This document shows, piece after piece, positions 1-10,903 of a stretch of DNA of 64,000 nucleotides (positions are counted from its first letter, which is position 1; every line of letters starts with the position of its first letter). The DNA is from Cordia subcordata (taxonomy: Eukaryota; Streptophyta; Magnoliopsida; Boraginales; Cordiaceae): assembly GCA_028554755.1 (NCBI GenBank), contig JAPTOF010000003.1:25274001-25338000 (forward strand), written 5' to 3'. The position numbers were made by a program, and so were the translations under genes. The notes under the pieces are model-generated. The model was not told the DNA's origin, searched no databases, and saw nothing but the letters and a program-made list of their open reading frames with translations.

Positions 1-120
1 CGTATTGAAATTCCTTTTCTATTTCAATTTAAAACCACCGGCTTCTCAAATATTTACAGAAATTCTCTAGTTTACATTCACTTAAACGACGCCGTTTATT
101 TGATCCTCCAGCCCTAAGCT
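1..120 (+). other. 5' flank / 5' UTR of the RBM42-like gene
   Basis: The 120 bases before the first ATG are AT-rich and then CT/CG-mixed, with no ORF. They are probably 5' UTR and core promoter of the following gene, cut by the window edge. No clear TATA box is visible. Confidence 0.4.
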
Positions 121-3100
121 ATGTCGTCGGTGCCATCGACGTCGGCGGCTTCATCGTCGCAGCAATACACGTATACTAGCAGCACATACTTTCCGACGCC
201 GTTTCACCTGCAGCAACCGCAGCCCTACATCGGCGCCGCCCCTCCTCCTCCCATTCCGGCGCCGGCAGTCGGTCCTCCTGTATATCCGGCTCCCGCTCCT
301 CTCTATTCCTTGCCTCAGTATCAACAGGCAAGCACATATCTATCTTTTGTATTTTTGCAGTATTTTTTTTTCCAATTTAAACTTAATTTCTCGAGTAATG
401 TTTTCTTATAATAATTGTGTTGGGGAGAAGATGTATTTTGAAATTAATCAATTATAAGCACCTAAAAGGTAGAAAATTTCTTAGTTCCATAACGTATGTG
501 TATGTGCATTTGATATATAATTTGCTATAATTTATATCTATATATACCTATAATACTCAGTATGTCCTACAAGCATAACAAAGTTACCAGGTTGTACCTC
601 GTTTGATAGCTATGTACACATATAAGCATGCCACCCGTGAGCTATAAGAGTTCTGTGGAGTAACATAACAGCCCAAGAAACTTCTTAGGTCTACTTATGT
701 ATGACGATACTATGGACTACTTTTCCTTGAGGGTTAGCCTAAGCTGCGGTAAAATTTCAAAACAACTGGTCTTCCTGTGCAAGAGTCCGCTAGTAGCGGT
801 GAATCATGGGTTGGATCAATATGGCAATCAACATCATTGATGTGGATCAGGGAATCTTGTTTATACTCACCTGTTAGAGCTAAATGTCTAGTTGAATGTG
901 TAGTCTACTTGCATAGGCACAGCCATTGGATATATATTTTTGAGCACGTGGGTGCCTAATTGGATTTGTTTTTGTTTTTTGTACATAGGCCATAGCCTTG
1001 TATTATATGCAAGCATGGAACCTTCTTCCCCCTTTCTCTCCCAAAAAAAAAAAAAAAAGACTTTGCTGCATTAGTATGCAAGAAGTAATAGAAAAAAGAA
1101 AAAGAAAAAAGTGTTCGTGTAAATTCTGAAAGTAGGTTTGCGGCTTGGGATGGCTAAAGTATTAATGAATCCAGGAAATTGTAAGTGATGGAAGAAGCTT
1201 TTGTGGGGAAGCTTTAGTTTCACGAAAGTACTCACCTTAGAGTGCTAATGTTTGGGGATTTGTTTGGCAGGCTCAGCAGTTGTTTCAGAGAGATGCACAA
1301 ACAATAACACCAGAAGCACTCGAGAGTGTCAAAGCTGCAATAGCGAGTAGCGATGTTGAGCATAAAGCAGAGACCAAAAAGAAGGCAATACCTCGCAAAG
1401 CGGCAGGGCAGACCTGGGAGGATCCTACCCTTGCCGAGTGGCCAGAGAGTAATTCTCTTCTCCATCTCTATCTCCTCCCCCCCTCCTCTCTCTCACTCTC
1501 ACACACACACAGATACACACTTGGTTGTTGTGCATGAAAAGTTCTGTGTCTCTTGCATTAAAGTAGCACAGTTCCATCTGCAGATTTTCTGCCTTTTTCT
1601 TTATCATAATGTGTATTCATATACTCTGTGTGTGAACTTTCCATTTCAATTCCATCTCAAAAGTTACAGGCCATGGTGCATGAAGAAATTTTGATGGAGA
1701 TTTTGTATATGGTTGCTTCAAACCGCAGTAACTTTTGTACTTCAGGACCAGGTTCATTTTATATTTAGTTCGCATGTCTGGGAGTCGGGGAAGTAATTTT
1801 TCATCTGCTGGAAATAAACATGTACTTTTCCTCAACTGATTCTAATTTGAGTTCCCCTTTTGTTTAAGATACCATCTAAATAGCATCAATGGTATGTCTT
1901 TTTTGAACAAGTTATTTTTGAAGTTGGTATTTTCTTTTTATAAAGGTACATTCAGCTTGTAGGGATTCAAATTAGATATATCTCCTTGAAAGTTTTCTGT
2001 GTAGGATGCCATCTTTACTTTTTGCCAACGCAAGTACTTTATGCTGCATTGGTGATGGAAATATTTAAAATCTGACCATGTCAAAATTTTAACATCTTTT
2101 AGAAAGTACTTATGCAGATGCTTATCAAGGAGATATTCGTGTGTAAGAGAGCCTCAGTACTAGCTATAGTGGATGTCAATGCTGGGAAGGAAGTCGGGTG
2201 GGGTGCTGCATCCTGAAATAAATATCTATTTAGGCATAGCCAGACAACTAACTACTGGACAACTAACTACTGTTTTATTCTCAGCAAGTGATTGTCAATG
2301 TGAATTTTAGTGGATCTATTCCATGCGATATATGCACAGTTGTCAGCTTAGATGTGCAACATCTTATGGCACCTGCACGCATCATCATGTGGAGGGAAGT
2401 AACTGAACTAGCAATTTTGTTAATTCAATGATCATTTGCTGATCAGACCTTTCTTGATTCCCAATGTTTGTATTTTGCTGTTAATGATATGCTGTCTAGT
2501 TTCTCTTGTGAATAACAGAAAACTTACTTTTATATATTGTTAACATTTGGCAGATGATTATCGTCTCTTTTGTGGTGATCTTGGAAATGAAGTGAATGAT
2601 GATGTTCTGTCAAAAGCTTTTTCAAGATTTCCTTCTTTTAACATGGCAAGAGTAAGTATCCCTATAAGTTATTCAAACTTCTCATATGAATGAATTTATT
2701 GAGATGTGAATTGGACATGTCAGCAATTTCATGTCATCTTCAGATTTTTTAACAAGTGCATGGAGCTTTATAGTGTCTCATGTAGATCAAGTTGGGATTC
2801 TGCTTTGTCTATACTGCATCATGGCATATGGCATGTTTATGTTTGCATTTCCGTTTTATGGAAAAACTGCTGGCGTAGCATATTGACTATGATGTTTGCT
2901 GATGTCCGTCAGCAAGTTAAAGAGTACCATGGAGGCTGCTATTGGCCATCCGACGTGTTCTGTCTGTTGTAGCTCTTGGCATAGCTAAGTTCTTCTTTGA
3001 TGAAATTTTAGTGATAAGCGTAAAAATAACTTTATCACCTTGGTTTAATCATTAATGGTTGATTTAGAGTGGTGATGAGAAACAATATATGATTTTCTTC

Positions 3101-5706
3101 ATTGAAGTGGATTGCCTTAACAGGTTGAAGTTTATTGGTTGGGATTGGAATGTAGAGATGCAAATTTTACTCTATGCACTTTGTATTGCCTTTAACCGTA
3201 ATGCAAACTAGTAACGTTGTTCATATTCAGTTGATTTCAGTCTGTTGATTTAGGAAGATGAGTTTGTTCATTCCCTACTTTCTCAAGGGAAACAAGAAAA
3301 GATAAAATGGAAGATTTCTCTTTTTGCACATAGGTGGAAAATGTGAAAACCGATGAGCACTTTAGAAAATCAAGTAAACTCCTGTTGATAGCTCGTTGAA
3401 AATATGGAGAAATCTTTGTTCATGTACACCTTCTTAAGGGAAAAGGGAAAAGGGGAAAGATTTACTTTTTCATGGGTAAGGAAAAGAAGTAAAATGAGAA
3501 AATCTAGCATATCTAGTGAATTCCTTGGTAATTTCTGCCTTGTTAATATATGGGTAAAGGGAATCAAGTGAATTACGTGCATACAATACCTGCTATAGAT
3601 GTGCAGGACCTAGGTTGTTTTCTGTATGAGTAGTATGTGCTCGTACTACTTGCAATTTGTGGCCCATCTTGTAGAGTATTAGGTTGGAGAACTCTGACAG
3701 ACTTGTCTGTCCTTGGGTCTTCCTGTTTAGTAAGAGTTTGTTTGGCCTAAATGTGATATGTTAGCCGTAGAGTTATAGAGCTATAGAGCTTTGGTTAGAA
3801 GTGTTGTTGGATAGACATTGTTGATCATGTGTCCTTGTTTTTTAGCTGTTGAGCTTTCAACTATTCTGATATAATATTGGTTTTTGAGAAATATGGAGGG
3901 GTATGTTTGAGGGGTTTGTTTTGTGTGTGGGGGTGGGGTGGTTGTTTTTTTTGGGGGGAGGAAACAACTTGTGAAAAATGTTTTTGCAAAAGCCTTGTCC
4001 AAAAAGCTCCAAGTTGGAGTGTTCTAATTCTTTTTAGTTTTTAAGTTTTGACCTAAAAGCTGTTTAAGAAATGGGACAAAGAGGTAAACTTCAACTTCTA
4101 AACATAGAAAGTGATTTTAAATGCCTAAAAACCAGAGTTTGAAATGGTTAGATCATTTTGAAAGTGTGAAGATACAAAGATCTCTCACCATAAGAGGGTT
4201 ATTGAGAGACCTAAGAAGTGCTGTATGCAGACAGTGAAACGAGATCTTGTGTATGTGGATGGCGGTAGCCATAGAGATAACTCCTAACAATTATTGTAGA
4301 GGGTCTGACATCATCTCACTTTACATTGCTGGAGAAAGTTAAAGGTCATCCCTTATGACGTATCTGAGGTAGGGAGAGGAGGTATGTAGGTAAAAGAGCG
4401 GTATCTCCAATGTGAGAGTAATATAGTGTTTAGGACTGTTTTTGTTATTGTACAAAAGGAATGCTATTTAGTTCTGGTACTTAGAGCATATGTCCTCTTG
4501 CAAAACAGCAATTGTGTAATTATCATGATATCTGACATGGAATTCTTTTCTTATTCTGTCCTTGATAGTGCTTGGTGACATTCTGCTAGTGAAAAGATGT
4601 GTCTCGCCTTATTGGTTTTGGATACAATTGGTTATCGTCTTGTTCTTTAATCACCTGTTTACATTTGTATGTTCATTCTTATTTTGACATGGACACGGAC
4701 ATCTTTATACGAGTCTATTTTTCTTGTTTATTGGTGAAACATTGTTATCTGACTGTTTTTCTTGTTTATTGGTGGAATGTCTTTATCTGACTGTTTTTCT
4801 TGTTTATTGGTGGAATTCCAGTCTTTGATCTCTCAAGTCACACACTAGAGATTTCGTTTAGGAAGAAACTAGATGCTTCACTACTAATTGTTGTGGTATA
4901 TTCACCATTCAGGTTGTGCGAGATAAGCGGACTGGAAAAACCAAAGGTTTCGGATTTGTTAGTTTCTCAAATCCATTAGACCTTGCAGCCGCACTTAAGG
5001 AGATGAATGGTAAGTACTGCTATCCATCCTTGCCCAGCATGTAAATAACATACCTGCAACAGAGGGGTTCATTTCAGTTGGCTGATTGTGTTCAACATCT
5101 TCAAGCCCTTCAATGGGTGAAATGGTTTGGGATATTAACCTCTTTTCTTTACATCAATATGTTATGTAAATCTCATAGTGTTGCCTATGTAGGACAACTA
5201 ATTGATTTCTCGACTTTCCTTACTAGTGGAGGGACAGCTCTATTCAATAAGAGTATGCAGTTTCCCTCCACACCTGAACCTACATAAGAGAAAAAGAAAA
5301 AGAAAAGGATAAAAAGTAGGGAAAGGAAAGAAGAAAACCCTTTAAAGGGTGAGAAACTGCCAAGTGGGAAGTTAATTCTTGTAACGAGATGCTATTGCAT
5401 AACTACTGCTAGATATCTCAGACTGTTGCTTGGACATGAGTTACAGGTAAATATGTTGGGAACCGGCCAATCAAACTTCGCAAGAGCAATTGGAGAGAGA
5501 GGATTGATTATCAAGCCATGGAGAGACAAAAGGTGAAATCACTTTCTCTCTTGAAGGGGTTGTCGGGTGCCGGGTAGTGGTTAGCTATTTTAGACTTTTA
5601 TCTCTGCAGCTGTCCCTAACGAATAACAATTACTTGTCATGTTTTTGAGCAGAACCAATCTAGTAAGAAACAGAAGACCTCAAAGAAGAGTTTCTTGCAC
5701 AAGTGA
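121..5706 (+). CDS. RBM42: RNA-binding protein, RBM42-like (single RRM), 6 exons
   Basis: Coding exons are 121-327, 1271-1448, 2554-2651, 4913-5009, 5447-5532 and 5653-5706, giving 720 nt and 239 aa. Residues 1-69 are a low-complexity Pro/Ser/Tyr-rich leader. A conserved linker follows (FQRDAQTITPEAL, then a basic ETKKKAIPRKA stretch). One RRM spans about residues 130-210, with RNP2 RLFCGDL and RNP1 KGFGFVSF. The tail is Lys/Ser-rich and ends SFLHK. The order and the NDYRLFCGDLGNEV block match the conserved eukaryotic RBM42 family, whose animal members are linked to splicing and hnRNP complexes; nuclear RNA binding is inferred. Intron 1 uses a GC donor (CAG|GCAAGC), required because it keeps phase and joins QYQQ to AQQLFQ. 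Intron 3 (2652-4912) holds only degenerate AT-rich sequence. The start is the first ATG of the only long frame. The downstream gene is convergent. Confidence 0.9.
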
Positions 5707-7335
5707 ACACCAGACTTAAATCGTGCAAGAAGTGGTATGGTACAAATTCTCCCCTCTGCAGCACAAACACATCTCCATTCTGTCCTTCGCGCTTTGATTG
5801 TTGACTTGGTTATTTCTCTCTTACCAGGGACTGGATCTCTCCTCCCTTATTCTCTCATTCCCGGAATTAGGTGAACTGTAGGCATTAGAATTGGTCCTTC
5901 AAATTTCATCCATTCATTTTGAAGATTGTCTTAACCCCCTTTTCAACCTTTCTTCCCTTTCGAAATGAATGGATAATATTTAAAGGACCAAGATCTGACA
6001 ACTCATAGTTTACCTCATTTCGAAGATGAGAGATCCATATCCATGTACACTTGTAATGCTCTTCTCTTCTCATCCTTGCGTTTTGCGCACCCTCCGGGGC
6101 CAGTCTCCAACCCTCCTGGTGCACACCACAAGGTTGGACGGGCAGAAGAACACAGTCACGTCATTCAAGAATGTGGTATTGTATGGCTTGTAGCATTAGG
6201 CGGATTGATATAAATTGTATGTCCATTTTGTACTGAGACGAAATTTCATGCCGAGTCCAATGAATAGAATTGCTTAGATTTGTTAGTTTATCTGCTTATT
6301 TCTGGTGAGGCTTGAGGCTGAATTGAATTTTTATCAATCAATTTACGGGACATAACATCTCCCTATCCAGATTTACAACTCTGAACAATAATTTCCATCT
6401 CCAATTTGTGACTTAACAACTCTTGTTCGATATGTAAATGGCACCTCCTCTATTGATCAAAGTAATTCCCCAAGGGACAATTGAAACATCAACTCAATGG
6501 AATGGGTATAAAACAGATAAACAACACTCGGGAGTAAGAAGGAGAAAATTGAATATACATACAATCTACTTTGTACAAAATAGTATAAATTGGTAAACAA
6601 TAACTGGGACAAGTTGATATATTATTGACAGTTTATTCAATTATTCACCAGCAGAAATGAAGTTTACATATCATGGAACTCGAAAATCACCGCAATTTTT
6701 ACAAATGGAATTGAAGTCTCAAAAAGAAAGGCCAAAAAGATTGAATGCAGCTCCAGTTTGCCCTTATTTGCTAGTCTTGAAAGTATTTACTTTGGGTTTC
6801 AACAAGAACTATTTATGATTTAAACTACTTCCATATATCATGGCTTTGTCATGAGTTGTTAACAGAGAATTTTTCCATTGGAAGTGATTGTCAAAACATA
6901 AACTTGATATACGGGTTCTGGGATTAATTTAAGTGGATGAGATTACTTCACCTAGGAGAGGTCACATGTTTTTCGGATCTCACAAGGTGCAGGAACTGGG
7001 TTGAGGGCGGGGGTAAAGAAAAGAAAGGAAAGCAGAAAGAAAAGAAAAAAAAAAAACTTGGCATAGTTTAGGAAAACCTGAAACCTGGAAATTTGGTAAT
7101 GTTCTATCAATGTCAGTGAAGTGTGACATAGTTTAGGAGCTCTCTCTCTTGGGACTAATCAGAAGGCTTTCTAAAGCTTTCTTCCCTGCTGTTATCGTAT
7201 GCCAGAAGTGGTGCTCAGCACAACAGAAATCCAACAAGGCGTCTGCAGTGATACTAAAAATTGAGTGATCATGCTGCTCCAATGGAAGAAGACACGCAAG
7301 AAGTTTGCAAGGTAATCAATAGCAGTTGCAGTAAA
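5707..7335. other. convergent intergenic region between RBM42-like and PPR genes
   Basis: This 1.6 kb lies between two convergent stop codons. The left part (to about 6280) is mixed composition and is probably RBM42 3' UTR. The remainder is AT-rich with short purine tracts (7017-7058). I see no ORF with family similarity; the open frames here are chance or shadows of the PPR gene. Confidence 0.5.
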
Positions 7336-9123
7336 CTACCTCTTGGTTTCTGTAGGTTTAAGGTCTTTATAATAAGCATCAAGCATGGGAAAGGATTTCT
7401 TCAAACGTCTGAATGTTTTTTTCGAAATAACTTTCATCTTCAGAAGACAGTCAGCAAGCTCCATAGCCTGAGCTCTCCATCCTCCGAACCCAATCCCTTC
7501 AATTAGAAGAATGTAGGTAGTTTCATTTGGCCTGCAGCCTTGTTCAACCATTTGTCCTAGCATGTCAATTGCATCGTCTATCCTATGAGCCTTGCACAAT
7601 CCAAGAAGAACAATGTTATACGTGATGACAGTAGGCGTTAACCCGCTCCTCTCCATGTCGTCTAGCAAACTGATTGCTTCATCCACTAGTCCATCTCTGC
7701 ATAAACATGATATGAGTGAATTGAAAGTTATCTCATCAGGGTCAATCCCCTTATTTATCATATCCGAAACCATCTTCAAGGCCCCGATCCTGTCTCCGTT
7801 ACTCCACAAGGCACTCATCATTGTGTTGTAAGTACTCACATCTGGAGGACATCCCATGTCAGCAAGCTTATCAAACACCTCCATAGCCCCATCAGCATTT
7901 CCATTCTTACACATAGCTGATAGGATCGTGTTATAATTCACAATATCCGGCAAGCAGCCGCTAGAAATCATGTAATCTAGACATGCCACTGCTAAATCTA
8001 CTCTTCCCTCTTTGCAGAATGCAGAAATCAATGGATCATAGGTGTAACTATCAGGGGTTAATCCATTATCCCTCATAACCTTCAATAGATTGATTGCCTC
8101 ATCTAATTTCCCGTCCCTGCATAAAGCAGTCATCAAGATGCTATAAGTAACCACATTTGGATTACACCCTTTTGCAAACATCTCTGCCATTAGCTCCTCC
8201 CCTTCACTCCATTTCCCCTGATTCAACAACGCCCTCAATAGTATATTGTACGATATTGCATCCGGTTCGCAGCCCTTATCCGGTAAGCTTCTGACAAACT
8301 CAAAAGCCTGATCCATCATGCCTTCTCTACACATTCCTCTTATTATTGCATTGTAGGTGTACATATCAGGTTGAAGCCTTCTAGATAACATCTCATCTAA
8401 AAGCTTCATAGCTTCGCGAATACCGCCTTCAAGAATTGTTGCTTCAATTAGTATTGTATAAGTTATTACAGTAGGCTCACACTTATCTTCCAGCAACTGA
8501 TCCAACACCTTCAGGGCTGATCCTAGCTTCCTCCTATTGCAAAGACTCCCTATCATTATATTATAGGTAACAACATCAGGGGGAAAGCCTCGAGCCCTCA
8601 TTCGAGACAAGACTTTATTGGCTGCCTCAATGTTATTCATCTTGCAGAAGCCACTTATCAGAGCATTATAAGCAAAAATATCTGGCTCACCATGCTGCTC
8701 CAGCATTTGCATGACTTTAACAGCCTTGTCCGCCTTCTTCACAGTGAAGAATCCTTTGATGAGCTTTGTGCAGAGTATAACATCTGGCTTGTAACCACTA
8801 TTCACCAAGCACTCAAGAAAGTAAAGTGCTTCACCATACTTTCCTGCTTTGCAGGAGCGGTTGAGCAATTTAGCAAAATGGGGTTCTTTCAAGTCTGCAT
8901 AGGACCTCAAAAGGGCTGGTTTTTTCCCATCTGAAATCTTCACCTTTTGGGGGTTGTTAAAGTTCTTGTTCATGGAGCCATTGCTGCATGTTAGTAGTAA
9001 GGCATGGCTCTGATGAGGCTTTTTTGGGGGTTTTAGTTCTGTATCAAGAGGAAGAATACAGTGAGGGATGAATTTATTTGAGAAAGATATAGTCATTGGC
9101 TTGTGTTTGTATACATAAAACAA
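7336..9123 (-). CDS. P-class pentatricopeptide repeat (PPR) protein, At3g04760-like
   Basis: An uninterrupted 595-codon frame, as is usual for plant PPR genes. From about residue 80 to 560 it is tandem 35-residue PPR motifs, recognisable by repeats such as PDVVTYNIMIGSLC, PTVITYTILIEA and PDEITFNSLISCLC; I estimate 13-14 copies. There is no E, DYW or SMR domain, so it is P-class. These bind organellar RNA sequence-specifically and affect stability, splicing or translation. From memory it matches the chloroplast-annotated Arabidopsis protein At3g04760 along its whole length (about 600 residues), including the unusual GIGFGGWRAQAMELA end. The N-terminus is rich in Lys, Ser and Thr with few acidic residues, compatible with an organelle transit peptide. 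The start is the first ATG; a later start inside the transit region cannot be excluded. The RNA target is unknown. Confidence 0.92.
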   Translation of the reverse strand: MFYVYKHKPMTISFSNKFIPHCILPLDTELKPPKKPHQSHALLLTCSNGSMNKNFNNPQKVKISDGKKPALLRSYADLKEPHFAKLLNRSCKAGKYGEALYFLECLVNSGYKPDVILCTKLIKGFFTVKKADKAVKVMQMLEQHGEPDIFAYNALISGFCKMNNIEAANKVLSRMRARGFPPDVVTYNIMIGSLCNRRKLGSALKVLDQLLEDKCEPTVITYTILIEATILEGGIREAMKLLDEMLSRRLQPDMYTYNAIIRGMCREGMMDQAFEFVRSLPDKGCEPDAISYNILLRALLNQGKWSEGEELMAEMFAKGCNPNVVTYSILMTALCRDGKLDEAINLLKVMRDNGLTPDSYTYDPLISAFCKEGRVDLAVACLDYMISSGCLPDIVNYNTILSAMCKNGNADGAMEVFDKLADMGCPPDVSTYNTMMSALWSNGDRIGALKMVSDMINKGIDPDEITFNSLISCLCRDGLVDEAISLLDDMERSGLTPTVITYNIVLLGLCKAHRIDDAIDMLGQMVEQGCRPNETTYILLIEGIGFGGWRAQAMELADCLLKMKVISKKTFRRLKKSFPMLDAYYKDLKPTETKR

Positions 9124-10210
9124 GTTTAGTTATACTCATGTATGTAATGTTTGCAAGCAGCAAGATGAACATGGGCATGGACATGGACGTGTGCAGGTGA
9201 GATTGTGGAGTTGTTTTGTTGGATTTCCGTTGGATATTATTGGATTGTGTTTTGCTTCAGATAAGGCCGTTTGGTCCTCCTGAAATTCGGGTCGGGTTAA
9301 AAGCCTAGACATTTTTCCTTTTTTCTTTTTCTTTTTTCCTTTTCTTTTTCCCTTTACTTTTCTTTTTCCCTCTTTTTCTCCACTTGATAATGAGTATGCC
9401 TAAGAATATATTTTTATTCAATTCATTAGATATGATTTAGTAGTAGTCTCATTAAAATTGTCAATTTTTGGCAGTAATATATATTATAAAATTATAATGT
9501 TATGAAAAGAATCAAAATCTTCGTATTTGCATGAGTCCAAAAGAGTCTTCCTCAAAAAATTATAACGCTACTTTTCTTTAATATTTACATATTTGTACCA
9601 AAAAGCACAAAGGCAAAGGACATGATTCCTAAGATGGGGAATTGTAAAAAGAGCAAACGGACGGGTAATTGGATCTGAGCATTTGGTTCTATTTTCACAA
9701 AAATCTTCTTTCCTAGAAAAATAAAATAAAAATTAGCACTTTACCATTTAACTATTTTTAACTTAAAATTTGAAAGAGCATATGACAAGCATACTTGATT
9801 TAAAGCAAAAAAAAAATCCAAGAAACTTTTCTTTTCAACTCTTTTCCATAACTGGTTTTTTTAGACTCAGGTAAAGATCAGCTATCAAGTGAAAATTTCT
9901 GGTTTCTGGAAAAAAAATACAAATAAAAGTAAAAACTGGAATTAAACTTTTCTTAAGAGTTTAACTTTTTTTTGAACTCCAATTGAAATAATTATTGCAA
10001 AAGATGTGCTTTGTCCAAGAGAGAAAAAAATAATTTCCCAATACAAAAAAGCTAAACAGGCCTTTATTCATTGTTGATAATAACAGTTTCATGCATAATG
10101 GCATGAGTTAAAAAGAAACCAACTTGTACACCAAATTTATGAAGAGAACCATTTTCTTCTTTGGTCAAAAAATTTATAAAGAGAACCATGAACAATTTTA
10201 TCTGCGTAAG

Positions 10211-10849
10211 GCTAAGAGCCTGTTTAACTTTGCTTATTTTGTTGCTTACAAGCTTTTAGAGGAAAACATCCCCTCAAATGTTTTTAACTATTTGAAGTTT
10301 ATAAACCCCAAATAGGCTTAGCCAAAAAGGTTGTAACATTCTATTTAGAGACAATCCCCGATAGGAATAAGTTATTTCGTCCAAGTAACATCCAGACAGA
10401 AATAATCCTCAACAGGAATGAATAAAATCGTCTAAATAACATCTGGATAGAAATAATCCTCGACAGGAATGAGTAATATCATCCATCCATACAACCAAAC
10501 CAACCGAATAACATAAAGCTTATTGTGGTTTACTTTAATTTATAATTATATAATATTTATGCAGCATTGCTATAAGCTTATTATAGGATATTTATCTTAT
10601 TGACATTACAAAAGAAATGTTTATTGTCTTTTTTATCTTATAAAATATAAGACATCTTACTACAAACATCTTATGAAAATACAAAACAAATTATATTTTT
10701 TTATCTTAAATATATAAACAATTCATCTTTGTCTTATTTGTTTATAACTATAAATAAGACATCTTATTACAAACATTTAAGGAAAACAAAAAATAGCCTC
10801 CTTTTCTATATAAAAAAGCATCTTATAATAAGTTTATACCAAACAGGGC
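10211..10849. mobile_element. possible degenerate MITE (hAT-like ends)
   Basis: The left edge reads GCCTGTTT and the right edge AAACAGGGC, an imperfect terminal inverted repeat of the GGCCTGTTTGG type common in plant hAT-derived MITEs. The interior is very AT-rich and repeats ATAAGACATCTTATTACAAA-like strings in both orientations (10650-10770). No clean target duplication was found, so this is tentative. Confidence 0.3.
10350..10485. repeat. 51-bp tandem repeat, about 2.6 copies
   Basis: AGAAATAATCCTC starts at 10398 and again at 10449, a period of 51 bp. A diverged earlier unit starts near 10350 (ACAATCCCCGATAGGAATAA). Each unit has the order AATCC, AGGAAT, ATC(G/A)TC, AACATC. It is non-coding. 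Confidence 0.6.
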
Positions 10850-10903
10850 ATTAGTTCCGTGGGAAATCATCCGTGGCTTTTCTTATCTTTTATTCTAAAA
10901 ACG

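Larger units (their letters stand above)
9124..10903. other. intergenic, AT-rich, with MITE-like and tandem-repeat sequence
   Basis: Between the PPR start and the PTAR1 stop, both on the minus strand. The part next to 9124 should contain the PPR promoter. A pyrimidine-rich stretch lies at 9314-9380. From about 10210 the sequence is repetitive (listed separately). No coding potential is seen. Confidence 0.5.

Noticed and set aside
4590..4815. Repeated TTTTTCTTGTTTATTGGTG in RBM42 intron 3
   Set aside because: Three imperfect copies of a short T-rich string about 53 bp apart; a local duplication in an intron without other signal.
7261..9000. Several + strand open frames across the PPR gene
   Set aside because: Shadows of the 595-codon minus frame, with no motif of their own.
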